Both the position numbers and the translations under genes were made by a program. A DNA stretch of 64,000 bases from assembly GCA_020736575.1 (NCBI GenBank), contig JAGPYM010000010.1:1054001-1118000 (forward strand), in the 5' to 3' direction. The stretch is from Thelonectria olida (taxonomy: Eukaryota; Ascomycota; Sordariomycetes; Hypocreales; Nectriaceae). Of this stretch, positions 32,001 through 44,677 are shown one piece after another. Within the stretch, counting starts at the first letter, position 1. Each line of letters begins with the position of its first letter. Below the pieces are notes generated by a model that worked only from the letters and a program-made list of their open reading frames with translations, did not search any database and had not been told where the DNA came from.

Positions 32001-34812
32001 CAGGCTGCAGGGGAATTGGGAAAACGCAAATACCTGCCTCGCAACTGGTCAATGGGGACGGCATCCGCAATCCCAATAAAAATGGGCTTCACGCACACCG
32101 GCCGGCCCCAGTCTTGCTCTGCTTTCTCTGGGGTTGGGTTTATTTACCTCTCATTATCCCTGGAGTCTGGAAACATGCGTGCTTTCACCGGTCCCAATTT
32201 TTGCCGGATATCTTCTGAGGTGTTTTGGCCGTTGGCTCTCCAAGGAGATGGGCATCAATCCATTGCTTAATTCTTACTCAATGGCTTCCCAAATACAAGC
32301 CGAGTTTCCTTGAAGTCAGCTGGTCCTTATCCGAACAACACAATCTGTGACGGCGCATATGACGACCTCGTGACCTCGGTCTCCTCCCCCCCCAAACGGG
32401 CGTCCGTCCGGCCCAAAAGACGGCGTACGGCTCCGGAAACCGAACCGAGCCTTTCCGGCGGAAAGCTGTCCACTTGGGCCTGCACACCCTTTGCTCCGGC
32501 GGAAAATAAACCCCAGCCAGGGCTATCAGATCAGATCAGCAGCAAACAAGAGAGGAAGGCATCAGAACAGAGAGAGAACGCAGTCTGAAAAGGTACAGTG
32601 CGGCTACGCACAGAATAAGCGGCCTCAACTTGCATTATCAGCTTTCAACCGAGGACCCGCCGGCCGTTGAAAGAAAGAGTCCCCGTCCTCTCGATGGAAA
32701 TACCCGCATGTGATGCTCACCTTGCCACGCACACGCCCTTTGCCGCCCGTCATTCTTTCTCCCCCAAAGTCTTGGCTTTTTTCCTTAATCGCGACCCTCC
32801 TCTTTTCTCTCTTGCCCTTCATGTGTGTGTGTCTGCACTTCGGTTCTTCCGAACCCCATCCGATGCCCATCCCATCCCATCTCCGACCCGCTCCCCCCTC
32901 GATCAGCGAGATCCCCCCCCATTCCCAACTCACTACTAGTCTAGTTTTCCCAGACTCTTTGCTCTTCGCCTTTTTTTCTTTGCTTGCGTAGATTAACTCC
33001 TCCTTGTCTGTTTCCCCTTGTTTGAAGGCGAAAGATGGGGTGCGTCGGCCCCTCGTCACATGTCCAGGCCGGCCCGCCTTTGTCACGTGCGTCGCACCGT
33101 GTGTGTATGTCGGTACAAAGTACTTGGGACTGCCCGGAAATGTATGCACTTTACGACGGAGAATGAAGAAACACGCCCCAAGATACGGCAAGCAACTGGG
33201 CCGTGAACAAGGTAACACGAATTTTCCTTCACCGAATGGAGGGCTTAGATCGTCATTCGCACAGAGAAACACTTTTTTTTAGAGTGTCTGGTATCTCCAG
33301 TCATCTCCGCGCGGATGTCTTGTGTCACTCGACTAAAATCTCGACTCAAGCCAATTAGGAGCCAGCACTCGCATTGCCTCTACCTTACCTCAGTGAGCAG
33401 GTGTGCATGTCTCAGCGCAGTCTCCTGTTGGTCTGCCTGTGCATGGCGTGACATTGATTGGCCTTGGATTGATGCCTCATTCCTTCCCGTTCTCCTTTCC
33501 CCAATCAATTAAGCAAACAATCCTGCTCTGTAGTTACCGAGCACGAGCAGAAAGCGGTCGGATATTTTCCCTGTTTTTTTTTCTTTCGGGCTGTTTGTCC
33601 AGAAACCTCAAAACTTCTTTTGGCCCGTCGGGAACTTACATCAGCCAATCGGAAGTCTAAAAGCACAGGGCAACGGGGTCATCGTCCGTGGCACACGGGG
33701 GCTTATCTGATGCATCAAATCTTATCAATCCCATCTAATCTCGGCCATCAAACCAAACGGAATGAACAAAGAAGGGGGGTGTGGTGGGAATGAACGAACA
33801 GAGCAAAATATCACCATCCCTGGTCCTTGTAGCGCAAGACGGCAAAGAAGAGAAACAAGGGATGGAACAAGAAGAAAGAAAAGGATTTTCAAAGACAAAG
33901 CTGCGAATGCACAACCGACTTCGGAGCCTCGTCTCCTCCTCCCCCCGTGAGTGTATATGTTTCGCCGGAGCTAAGCTGCAGTCTGCAGAGCCTGAGCCCG
34001 CTCCGTCGACGGTAGCTGACCAAGGATGAGCCATGACTGGAGCGTCTACGACTGTCTACTCGACTCGAAGGCAGCAAGCATGGCGACATGCAGCCAGGAA
34101 GTTCCGCGAGAGGCTGGTTGGTCGGTGGTCGTGTCAGCTCCTCCATCTTTCCTTTCTCGTCCCCTCCTGGCTGGTCCAGGATTCCCATTCATTCACCGAC
34201 ACTCCCCCTTGTCTTGTCTCTCGCACACATTGCCCCCTGTTCCAAGGCCAAACCAAGGCTCCATGCAAGAACTCTGCTTCCCCGGCTGTTTGCTTGGGAT
34301 CAAAGACAAGGCGAAAAGAACAGGGAGGGAGTGAGGGAAATTGAGTGCTGTCTACGTGTCTCGTCGACCGGCAAGCCCTGGCCCAAGCCAATGGGTCGGC
34401 GCCAAAGCCACGATCTGATAAGACCCAAGGGCCTCTTTTTTCTTACTTTTGTGGAGAGAAGACGGGGCCTCGTCTCCGCGACTGACGGACACTTCTTTGA
34501 GTGCCGGCCCCTTTTTACCAGGGTCAACATACCTAATTACTTGCCCATCAAAATCCCCTAGCGTAGCAATCACTGAGTCTTGAGCATTTGACACCAGCTT
34601 TCACTGCGTTCTGTTCACTAACCATTGACTAGTGTACTTGTCTCATCTGTGACCGCATGTACAGTACATGCTCGGCCTTTTCTCCTTCTTCCTTCATACG
34701 AAGTAAACAACTCCCCCCTTGCAACTTGTCGACGCCACGGCGTAGGTCACGGCGAGGAGAAGATTTCTCATCCCTACCCCCCCTTGACACCTTCCAGGGA
34801 CCGGCTGCCGGC
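29084..34812. other. Gene-poor stretch of about 5.7 kb
   Basis: I find no credible coding gene on either strand. Pyrimidine-rich tracts lie at about 29995-30030 and 32740-32960 on the plus strand, of the kind seen just upstream of fungal transcription starts, but no coding exon follows. The left end holds the promoter of the reductase. A non-coding transcript or a lost gene is possible. Confidence 0.55.
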
Positions 34813-37115
34813 TCACCATACCGGAAAGTCCATCTCTTCCATGCGGGTCTGGCCCTCGTAACGGCTCTGTAGATGTTGTTGCTGTTTTCGTTGCTTCGCT
34901 TTCGCCTTGCTTGCTTTGATCCGCCGTTCCCCGTCTTCTCGCGCGCTCAGATACGCCAACCCGATTCGAATTTCGCCAGTCGTTTTCCCGTCCCGCCGCA
35001 ATGTCTGCCACTCCCTTAATTCAGGGAGCTGCCCAGTCTGGACCATGCTTCGAAGATCAATCTGTAGCTCCCCAATCAACTCAAACATCTGCCCTGCCCA
35101 TACGCATAGTCTTAAGTGGTAGAACATGGGCGAATCGTCCACCTCGAACCGAAATTCCTCATTCCTGAACCAGTGTCAGCGTCAACATCAGCGTCCATGT
35201 GCCATTTGCTCTCCCAGAACATCAAGGGCTCCCTGCAAGAATTCCACCCCAAGATCCTTCGAAGAGAGGTGCCTCCACTGCTCAGGGGCCTTGGCATCGC
35301 CAATCTTTTTGACTCACCAAATTTGTTTTCGAGTTGGCCTTTCAAGCGGCTTACTGTGCTGCACATCGTGTCCATACCAAAGCACGCACGTCAGTTCCAA
35401 TGCGTCGTCATTTAGGCAATGCAAGTATGCTTCCCCAACCGTCACAACAAGCCGTTTCGCCTTGTCCTTGAATGCATCTCTTTCCTTCACGGGCGTGTGC
35501 GCCGAAGCGGTGGCCATTGCCGAGGTTGCCTGACCCGGGTTCTCAAGATCCGACACATAACGCATGCCTTGTCTCCTCTCCGCTAGCACCTGGCTGGACA
35601 GGGTATTGCGCAAGCGTCCCAACCCGTCCGTGGTTTTCCGGGCCAGCCTTGTAGTTACCAAAGACGCGGGTCGCGAAATGCCTGACGAGTCATATCCCGA
35701 ATCGAGACTGCTCAAACCCGAGACCGATTTCAGTGGAGAAGTGCAATCAAAGGTGCTACTTGTCGTCTTCCTCGCCGATTGTCCGGTGATAGGGATTGGC
35801 GTTGTTGACTCCCTCGGAGGCTCGTTCCTCGGTGCTAAGTTGCGGGACCGTACGTATCCAACAAACTGGGCTGCAGCATGGTCTGGTAAGAGGTCCCACA
35901 GCACCACAGGGACTGAAAGAAGCAACAATGTTGAGTAACTGCGGTACACGCCCTCAACGCTCACGAATTTGGCTAAAAGTGGAAACTGCTTCAGCCATCG
36001 AGCACAGCTTGCTGCATCCAGCATCTGGTCTTCCTCCAATGCGACGGTGAGCAGAACGTGTGGGGCCTTTCTCTGCCCTTTTTCATCCATGGCCAACAAT
36101 GTCTCGAGCCGATCTTCGCTTGAGACATGGCTATCTCCTTGTACTCTTTCCGAGAGGGTTTCTTGGGTTCCGGGTATGGCCCTGGATGAAGTCGTTGAAC
36201 AAGCCTCCTCATCGAGGAGTCGGCCGAGGGTGATGGACGCGGTGTGTGGGTCAGGCGGAGAGACGATGTATGCAGGCGTCTTTCTCGACTCAACGAAAGT
36301 GCCTCGAGATGACCAGCGAGGAGGCGCATGTTTGAGCCGGGTCAAGATTTCGCTGTGGAGCATGGCGGCGGAGAAAGTAGGTTGAGAGGCCCATTCGTTG
36401 AGGACTTCAATGAGGGTATTTGTAAAAGACTGTGGTCCTGGGCGTGGAGCCCACGTTTCGAAGCCGCATGCTGCAATTGTCTCTTTGATGTTGGTCGGCC
36501 TCTCAGTCAGCGGTGCGGCACTTGCCCCAGCGCAGCAGTCCAGGAGCATGAGAACATCGCATTTGGCCATTTCAAACAAGGTTTGAATAGCTGACCATTC
36601 GACAGTTGCATACCTTCTATCAGGTTTGCTATCAAGTCATTAGCCCAAGGCCCAACTGAGGGTCGAGGTCATGACATAGGCGAGGATGCAGGACAGGGTT
36701 ATCGGTTGAAGGGGAGGCTTACCAGGACCAAGTGGATTGTCTTGCTTTGTTAATCACACCATGCCCCCCATAGTACACAATGAGCAGCATATCTTCCTTC
36801 TCATGTTCTTCCACGAAACTCAGGGCCTTATGATTCAGTTTTCGATGCGAGTTCTGAGTTGGAATGAGGAACTGCTCCGTTGAAAACCCATACATGTCGC
36901 GAAATACCTTTCGCAACTCTTCCATCTCATACTCTACCTCAAGTTCGTCCTCCTCCCAACGGATCAATAGAACCTGGACCTCGCGATATCGAGAATAGGC
37001 GGAGTTCGGAAAGGCGCGTTTCGCAGACTGGCATACGTGAGCACTGTTTCTCCTCATGGAAAGACCTGGTGAGTACCAGCTGTAAGTCATCAACAAATCG
37101 TTGGAGATGATCCAT
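34813..37115 (-). CDS. Caspase-like (peptidase C14) protein with C-terminal C2 domain
   Basis: Four exons on the minus strand: 37077-37115, 36723-37027, 35318-36628 and 34813-35164, about 668 aa, all in frame. The first intron (49 nt) restores FVDDLQL to SAKRAFPNSAYSRY. The N-terminal 160 residues form a caspase-like fold with the His dyad residue in IVYYGGHG (about His102) and the Cys in MLLLDCCAGASAA (about Cys146). A long variable linker follows. The last intron (35165-35317) joins RKQIW to NEEFRFEVDDSP, producing a C2-like segment ending LIGELQIDLRSMV and GEIRIGLAYL, then a Lys/Gln-rich tail. Caspase-like proteins act in fungal cell death and stress; C2 domains bind membranes. A nearer acceptor at 35273 would instead end the protein at 35188 without C2. 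I prefer the C2 model because NEEFRFEV fits the family so well. Confidence 0.68.
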
Positions 37116-40100
37116 GTGGTGATGTGACTTTGTCGTGTCATGAGTCGGTGGAGGAAGGGGATCATTCGGGCTCAAGGACAAGGACGTATGTGAAGAAGCC
37201 CCGGACGGCGGCTGGCACAAGAATTGGGTCAGAAACTAACGATCTCATAGATTATCCTGCGATACCTACCACGAAAGGACTTGGGACGCCGGCGCTGATG
37301 GAACTCAGAGAGCCATGAGCATCAGATTCGCCAAACTTGGCCCCGAGGCCATGAAACTCCGCCATGTTTTCCAATGATGCTTGTCGAGGATACGTGTGTG
37401 GGAGAAGCCCCGAAGAGGTGGGATTGAGAATCAGAGCTGACAGCGAGCGCAGTCGGCAAGAGTCTGATATTTGAGGCGGGTCAAGTTCATCCCCGCATTC
37501 TGGGCGGTAACGATAAGTCGCAGCACCTCAGGGGAGGTGAAAATTTTGCATCGTCCTGCAGCTGGTTGCCTCTTTGGATATCGATTGGGGTATCGATCAT
37601 CATGGTGAGATCTTGGTGGCTTGCGTGGTTGACGATTGTGGTTGCCTTATTCTAGCAGTTCAATTTCAGGCGAGGCTCATACGATGAACGGCAAAGCCAC
37701 AACCGCAGTTCGAAGGGGATAGCAATACATATACCCGTCTTTGACGTGGGGGTTCCTCAAAGTGCCTGGAAACTTGTGCCCAAGGCCTGCATCTGGGGAA
37801 TGAGACGAATGATAATGATTGGTGATTAGGGAGGTTGCCATTGAAGAATCTGGGGAGAAGCAGTACGGCGTGGGGGTTGTCGTGGGACTTGACGCGGGAA
37901 CGAACGACACCCCAGTTTTGCGAACCACTTACCAGTCCTCAAATGGTCCGCAAGCATGTATGGCGATGCCGACAAGTACGAAGAAAGCCTAGAGAATGAA
38001 AATTTTCTCACAAGGATTGAGCTATCGTGGGCTGTGCAGGTTATCAAACCATATATCTCCTGACCTATGGCTTGATAGTCCTGTTTGGGCGAGAAGAATG
38101 CTCGACTGTCTGAGACCAACACAGTCAAACCAGCTATGATATCGGTAACCGAAGCTATTTCCCCCCTCAAGCTGACTGCACTGAGGTTGGATAATGATGC
38201 ATTTCCATTGTTGACACTCGTCAGGGTAGGATCTCTTCTCGCAGTTTGCTGTGTGACGGTTGCCCGCACGCGTGGGGGGCCACGGGCGGAAACCTGGGGT
38301 GTTGCGTGGGGTCAAGGCTCCATGTCGGGACCATGAAGCAAACACGGTTGATTATCTTTGATAATCAAAAGGGTTTGATCCGAGGGGTTCCGGCTATGAC
38401 TTGTCGGTATGAAGTAGGCGCCCACGGTACGGCACGACGATGGAGTGGGTGCTAGGATATGGATATGAGGTGACAACCACTCGCTAGAGGGTTCCCTTGT
38501 CAGCAATGGTCAGCACTCGCTGCCGTACAGGCCAGTCCTCGACCTAAGTTCAAATCGGACCTGGCTTTCTTCCGATGGGATCTTCTGAGCCGAACATGGT
38601 GACCGAAATGAGGCTCTTGCAGCCCCCAACGGCCTCATCCAACGGTCCGTGGCGGTCGAGACCATGGAGATGCCTCATCGTTGGCCGCAATTCGCGGCGT
38701 GGCTGGCCTGCTCGCGTGCAAAGGAAAGGCCAATCGTGATAGGTTAGATGATGAAGCGACGACCTGTTGGCCGAGGATAGGACGGCGCGTCGGTGTCCGT
38801 GTTGGACGGGAATGTGTTGGACCGAAATACTCGCTCAGAATGCGGTTACACTGCGTGTGCATGTGCAGACTGACCGCATGGCGGTGCGGAGGTGATGCAC
38901 AAATGTGCCTTGTGCGTGTTGCGGCGCGTGGTCATCAAGAGAAACGGCGCATGTCGTTGGCTGTCGCTGACGGAAGAGTTTGTTTCCGTGGGCGGAGGTA
39001 TCGCTAGCCCATGGAAGCCCCGCGTTCCGAGAGGTTAGCGCTCTGGGAGGAATTGGACAGAGGCGTGATGCCTGATGTTCGCTGATGGTCGAAATGTAAA
39101 ACAATTCGATGGGATGATGGAGATTGTGATGAGGAGGAAACAAGTAGGAAAAAGAAACAAATGATTCAAGCTTGTTTAATTGTATAATCAACATCCACTT
39201 TAAGAATGTCTTGGTATATTTTGATCCCATTTGTCTTATCGTCGTATCTGGTTGCTTGCACCCTCCCGCTGTTCTCGGGTACATAAATGGGCAAGGCAGG
39301 TAAGGTATGAATGCCGTTGCTTCTCTGGGCGGGCAGATATTGAGAGGGATTGCACTTTTGAGAAAGGAAGGGCCGATCTGCGTTGCTTTAGTCTGGATGC
39401 CTCGAAGATCCGGCAGTAAATGGCCTCATTTCCATGCTGGTCGGTAGCTACACGTCCCGAAGATTCATCTCCATCATCTCGAACCTCTTGCTCTCACGAG
39501 ATGAATTATTAACGAATCCACAACAAACGACGGCAGCTGCCACCGGTCGGTTGGTGGCTCGCCGGTCTATCCCACTTGCGGCCGCCGTCGGAAGATCTGC
39601 CCGACGGTTCCATTTCAGCTACAACAACCAATTCCCTGTTTCGTCCAGCTCATCGTCATCCATGTCGCACGCTACATCAGACTAAGCGTCGGAGATGGCT
39701 CATCCCGAGAGCATTTTCGTGACCATGCTGTTTCAGACGGCACCAGTGCACCACCTTCACACGCTCAATGTCAAGCCAATTACTCCGGTTGGATATTGCA
39801 AACATGGAGATCCTCTCTTTCTTTCAAAGCCCTACCAATACCCCTGCCTACTCTGGACTAGCTGCACCATGCTGCTCGACTTTGCCTTCCTTCGACGGCC
39901 CGTTTGTTTCATTCGACGCATTCGCCCTCAATACTCAGGCCCTTTCCCTGCCACATACCGAACTTACGGCACTTGATCTTCTGTCTCATGCCCAAGCCTA
40001 GGCCATCCTTCAGGGTTTCGCCGGCCGACGATTCCACATCGGGCCCCCTTTAAGACATCCTTTGGCTTAGACCCTTCGACAACAACACATCAATCCCTCT

Positions 40101-40300
40101 TTCGACCAAGAGACTCGCTCCAGTGTAGTTCGTCCAGAATCTCACTATCCCAACAATCCAACTAGTTGTCCTTTCGTCGTCTTCATCTTCAAATGCCCCG
40201 AGAGACGTTCTGAATATATATCCCTATCGGCATCTGGACCAAGACCGGCTTGTTCTCTCACTCGCACATCGCCGTCAACTACAACTACCAGTCACCCATC
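37116..40300. other. Intergenic stretch, possibly one unresolved small gene
   Basis: Apart from a possible minus-strand exon at about 38.0-38.3 kb I see no supported gene. The right end is the P450 promoter and 5' leader (pyrimidine-rich near 40080-40250). Confidence 0.4.
37826..38269 (-). CDS. Possible hypothetical protein exon
   Basis: The minus-strand frame includes SLRGEIASVTDIIAGLTVLV and FFSPKQDYQAIGQEIYGL, which looks helical and possibly coding. There is no ATG at its upstream end, so an earlier exon would be needed. I recognise no family. Confidence 0.25.
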   Translation of the reverse strand: MRATVTQQTARRDPTLTSVNNGNASLSNLSAVSLRGEIASVTDIIAGLTVLVSDSRAFFSPKQDYQAIGQEIYGLITCTAHDSSILVRKFSFSRLSSYLSASPYMLADHLRTGKWFAKLGCRSFPRQVPRQPPRRTASPQILQWQPP

Positions 40301-42009
40301 ATGGAGAGCCATTCCGCATTCGTCACCTTGCCCATCACAACAGAAATACAACTTCCACATCTTGTCAGTGGAGGGAAGCGAGCTAGTTACTACGCTGCAA
40401 TTGCCCTTATCCTCCTGGCAACATGGCTGTTGCGCTCCCGGAAACACTCAACCAAGATTGAAGTTCCTTTCTATAGTGCGTCAAAGACAAAGTGGATATT
40501 TGATGCCGAGACTCTCATAAAGGACAGTTACGGCAAGGTAAGTGCTAATGATCTCTTTAATATCTTACATACCTCCCTGACCTTGACATAGTTCCGAGAT
40601 AGAGTCTATCAGATCAAGGCCACCGAAGGCGTCCAGGTCCTTGTTCCTGCCGCCCTTGTTGGGGAACTCAAAGGACTGCCAGACGATATACTGAGCGCCA
40701 CCGAGGCTGTGGCTGAGGTATATCAACCTGTATCGTGAGCCTTCTGATATACATACTTACCTTCGATAGGCCCTTCAAAGCAAGTACACCAAGTTCTCAC
40801 CCGGTCATAACGGAGACCTATTGGCCCTTCTTGTCCGGACGAAGTTGACCCAAAACCTGACGCGAGTGGTTCCGCGACTCCGAAAAGAGCTGGAATACAT
40901 CTTGGCAACCGAGTTTCCCACCTGCGAAGATTGGACCTCAGTCCAATGGCAACCCTTCAGCGTCCGCGCCATCGCTAGGCTCGGTGGTAGCGCCCTTGTC
41001 GGAACTGCTATCAGCCGGCAAGAACAGTGGATGGACACTACCACGAACTTTGCTGTCCACGTATTCACTGCTTGTGTCAAGCTTCAACTCTTCCCCGAAT
41101 GGGCTCGCCCCGTTGGCCAGTTCTTCGTCTCAGAGCTTCGACAGATTCGAAAAGACATCGAGATGGCCAAGGAGATCCTCAAGCCCGTCTTGGAGGAGCG
41201 TTTGCGCGACCGGGACATGCCTGGTTATGAAGCACCCGATGATATGATCTCGTGGCTCATTGAAGGTCTTCCAGAGGAGGAGAAGGGTGACCTGAATACC
41301 CATGCCGAGCTGCAGCTCATCCTGGCCGCAGCCTCTATTCATACGACGAACAATCTTCTCTGCGAGTGTATTTCCGACCTGGCTGCAAACCCCGACGTCC
41401 AAAAGGAGCTGCGGGAAGAGGCATACCAAATCCTCGAGGTAGAGGGTGGGTGGGCCAAGAAGGAGACTATGGCCAAGCTGAAGAAGACGGACAGCTTCAT
41501 GAGGGAAGTTCAACGTATGAGTGGAAATATCAGTATGCATCTCTTCACCTTGAACTCGATCAAAACTAACCCCCCATCCAGCAACATTCATTCGCAAAGT
41601 CATGAAGCCCATCTCTCTCTCTGACGGCACCCAGCTCCCCCCCGGCACTAAGGTCGTTGCTCCACAGGCTGGAATCTCCCGAGACGAGCGCTACTTCCCC
41701 GACCCGGAACGTTTCGATGCCCTGCGCTTCTATCACATGCGCCAAGAGTCCGACGAAGCGAGTAACCGATGGCAGTTTACGTCCCTCAATGATACGAACA
41801 TCAACTTTGGAGCAGGAAAGCACGCCTGCCCTGGCCGGTTCTTTGCCAGCAATGAAATCAAGACCATTCTGGCACACTTGCTTATTAACTACGATATCCG
41901 ACTGAAGGAGGGCCAGGAGAGACCCAAGGGCATGTCGGTGGTTATGACTAAGGCACCCTGCCCGAAGACGGAGCTTGAGTTCCGACGAAGGTCCTTGGTG
42001 ACAGAGTGA
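40301..42009 (+). CDS. Cytochrome P450 monooxygenase
   Basis: Four exons (40301-40537, 40592-40717, 40770-41532, 41582-42009) encode 517 aa. All three introns are GT-AG and frame-preserving. The protein begins with a membrane anchor (YYAAIALILLATWLL). It contains an I-helix region ILAAASIHTTNN, the K-helix ExxR (EVQR), a PERF-type motif (DPERFDALRF) and the haem-binding loop FGAGKHACPGRFFA with Cys458 as the axial ligand. It should sit in the ER membrane and oxidise a small lipophilic substrate using electrons from a P450 reductase. The sequence is of the general type found among fungal diterpene and indole-diterpene P450s, but I cannot name a substrate. No other biosynthetic gene lies beside it, so it is probably not in a cluster. 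The start is set by the ATG at 40301. Confidence 0.9.
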
Positions 42010-42843
42010 AGCGATTTGATGAAAAAGGATAGTTATTTGATACATAGATACCCACAAACTTGCACATAGAGAACCGACTTGCATGAATAATGACAAAGAA
42101 TCTTCCTGTAATCTCTGAATGAGAACGAAGTTGATACATGAACATAGCAATTCAGTTAGCCGGAGATGTTGCTTCCACAGGAGTGCGTGATCGTCGTCGC
42201 GCGTCGTCCGCCGTTACATCTCGAAGCACACACGAGACAAGTTTCATCACGCAGATCTAATACAACGCAGGATCTCACCTCGGCACGAACCTGCGGCAGT
42301 GCTAAAAATAAGCTTACAAATGTCAAAAGTGGCATAGCCATCCTTTTCCAAAAAGATTCATTACTCAAGCAACTTTGACTAAATAGCATAACATGACACA
42401 TCAAAAACAAGACTCCGGCGTGGCAATCATATGGGTATAAAAGTCGTGGAACGCGCAGACGTGACTGGTGACTGTGCCGTAGCGTCGCATCTTCTCCTCT
42501 CTCTGTGGTGGTTGATCGGCTCGGCGAGGGGGTTATGGATGGTGCATCGTTTCCGAGTCGTCGGCCTCGCGCTGCGTGATTGGGGAGACTCGGTCTTTTC
42601 TTTTGGACAAAACACGATTGAGATCCTTTTTAGATTTTGGCCATGACGCCAAAAAAAGAACAAGATATGTACAGATCCAACCCACCCGGAACGCCCCTCG
42701 CCGATTGTGAAGCAGCCGTCAACCATTTCCCTGATGCACAAGCTGTAAGACGCACATGAGTCTACCGGGAGTCGTGAGAAACCTGGAAAAACAGCAACTA
42801 AAGCAGACAGACCATCTTATCCAACGAAACAGCCCTTTTTCGC
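42010..42843. other. Intergenic: tail-to-tail 3' ends of P450 and fibrillarin genes
   Basis: Both neighbours end towards this gap. No supported gene seen. Confidence 0.6.
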
Positions 42844-44004
42844 TTAGGACTTGTAGCGCTGGTACTCGCCGGCAACCAAACAATGGTCACGCTCGAAGGG
42901 TTCTATCGATCATGGTTAGTCGGGTTCGAACAAGAGAAAATTTGCATCACGAAGACGTACCCAGAGTAAGCTGGAACTTGGGCTTGATAGATTCGGCCCG
43001 CATCTTCTGGACCTCATTGGCGAAAACCTCAGCAGCGGGAGCAGTGCTGTCGATACAGTTGGCCTTGATGGAGATGAGAACACCACCTCCAACCTTGAGG
43101 AACCATTGGGCATTGATGGCAACAATACGGGCCTGGTCAGGCTGGGCAACATCGGCAAAGATGACATCGACCATGGGAACAATCATGCGGTAGCGGGCAG
43201 GCTGGCGGGCATCCTCGACGATAGGGACAACGTTGGGTCGCTTGGAAGCCATGGTGATAAGGTCACGGCCAGATCGGGAGGAGAACTCGACGGCGTAGAC
43301 GTAGCCAGTAGGGCCAACAATGTCGGCAACGTGAGAGACAGAGGTACCAGAGGCACCACCGAGGTAGAGCACGCGAGAGCCAGGCTTGATGTAGATCTCA
43401 TCGGCACCACCGGCGATGGCAGCGCAAAGCTTGCTTCGGAAGGGGTTCCACATGCGGTACTCGATCTTGGTGGTGCTGGTGGTGCCGTCCTCGTTCTGAA
43501 CAGATTCGTCGACAGAGATGCGCTTCTCGCCGTAGACAGACTCGCCAGGGGCGATGTTGCGGGTCGCAAGACCATCCTCCTTGCCGCCACGGACAACGAA
43601 GACACCGGGGTGACGGTGAGGCTCCTGGGAAGAGAAGAAAAAGTCAGCGCAAAACTTTTGTCACGATGGCACGACAGTTAGAACTTACAACAATGACCTT
43701 GGCACCGCCCTTCTGGCCAGGGCCACCGAAGCCGCCACGACCACCGCCGCGTCCTCCACGGCCACCTCGATCACCTCCACGACCACCTCGGGGACCGCCA
43801 CGGCCACCACCTGTTGGCAACAAGTCAGTCTCAATTCACGTCTCAACGTCGAACAGCGCGATCAGTCGTACCTCGGCCACCGCCTCGACCACCGAAACCG
43901 CCACGGCCACCTCGATCACCGAAGCCACCGCGACCACCACGAGAGCCACCACGGCCACCTCGATCACCAAAACCACCACGGCCTCTGGGAGTGAAAGGCG
44001 CCAT
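42844..44004 (-). CDS. NOP1: Fibrillarin, rRNA 2'-O-methyltransferase
   Basis: Four exons on the minus strand (43872-44004, 43689-43810, 42961-43624, 42844-42902) encode 325 aa. Residues 1-85 are the glycine/arginine-rich GAR domain ([10 protein letters not shown] units). The methyltransferase follows: [16 protein letters not shown] loop [31 protein letters not shown] and the catalytic-region motif [15 protein letters not shown]. The last exon adds [19 protein letters not shown]. Fibrillarin is the catalytic subunit of box C/D snoRNPs in the nucleolus, methylating rRNA ribose under guide-RNA control. It is divergently paired with the ribosomal protein L17 gene, sharing a promoter of about 670 bp. 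The gene looks complete and normal. Confidence 0.97.
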
Positions 44005-44677
44005 TGATATCGGAAGGGATTGCCTTGTCGGAATTGAAGGAAATTGAAAGAGTTATGTGCGACAAGAAGTCTTGATCGCAAGTGAAGACAACAAGGGCGA
44101 GATCGTCGAAGAGCGTTGGGGAGTCCTTGGGATCAAGTCCAACCTTGTCTTGTGTAGCCTTGCCAAATGTTCCTGGGCCTTGGGAAACTTTGGAAGAAAT
44201 TTTTGAAGCTCATGAAGCTCAGACCCACATTTGCCATTGAGAGTTTCTCCGGCTCCGAAGTCCCTCCGGAAGAACCTCGAAGGGTCCACAAGCAAAGAAA
44301 GTGGGATAGATCACGTGCAGTGAGCGAGAGCAAGGGTCAGGTGACTCGAGCTCCAGCGTGTAAGTGGTATACCTCTTTTCGCACGCCACGAAATCGAAAT
44401 AAAAACATTTCAAAGCTTCAAAAAGTAATTAATTGAGGTCTTCTTGTCCCTCTCGAGTTCTTTTCAATTTTATACCTATTTTCCTCAATTTTCCACGTCC
44501 AAATCTATCATCCTCTGTCCCCAGGGCAGCCAAACCCTAAGACGTCCCCCAACCCAGTAAGCGAGCTAAGCTTGTGGCCCGAACTGTTAGGGCAAAAGTT
44601 CAGAATTTCTCAACTTCAGCCCAGCCGAACGAACCCACGTCGTCGCCGAAACCATCACCACACCCAACGCCGCCGAG
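44005..44677. promoter_or_regulatory. Shared divergent promoter of fibrillarin and RPL17 with a telobox
   Basis: The 673 bp between the two start codons contain AAACCCTAA at 44532-44540. This is a telobox-like motif, the type bound by Tbf1/Myb-telobox factors at ribosomal protein and snoRNA promoters in several fungi. Factor binding is inferred. Confidence 0.55.

Noticed and set aside
32625..33272. Minus-strand open frame of 215 codons
   Set aside because: Composition follows a pyrimidine-rich tract on the other strand; no domain and no plausible homologous pattern.
35188..35272. Alternative last exon of the caspase-like gene giving a short C-terminus
   Set aside because: In frame with a possible 45-nt intron, but the longer 153-nt intron joins a far better conserved C2-like segment. 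Kept only as a possible isoform.
36723..37165. Continuous first exon of the caspase-like gene from an ATG at 37165
   Set aside because: A 49-nt intron (37028-37076) joins MDHLQRFVDDLQL to SAKRAF in frame and gives a more natural N-terminus. The unspliced reading inserts an unlikely peptide.
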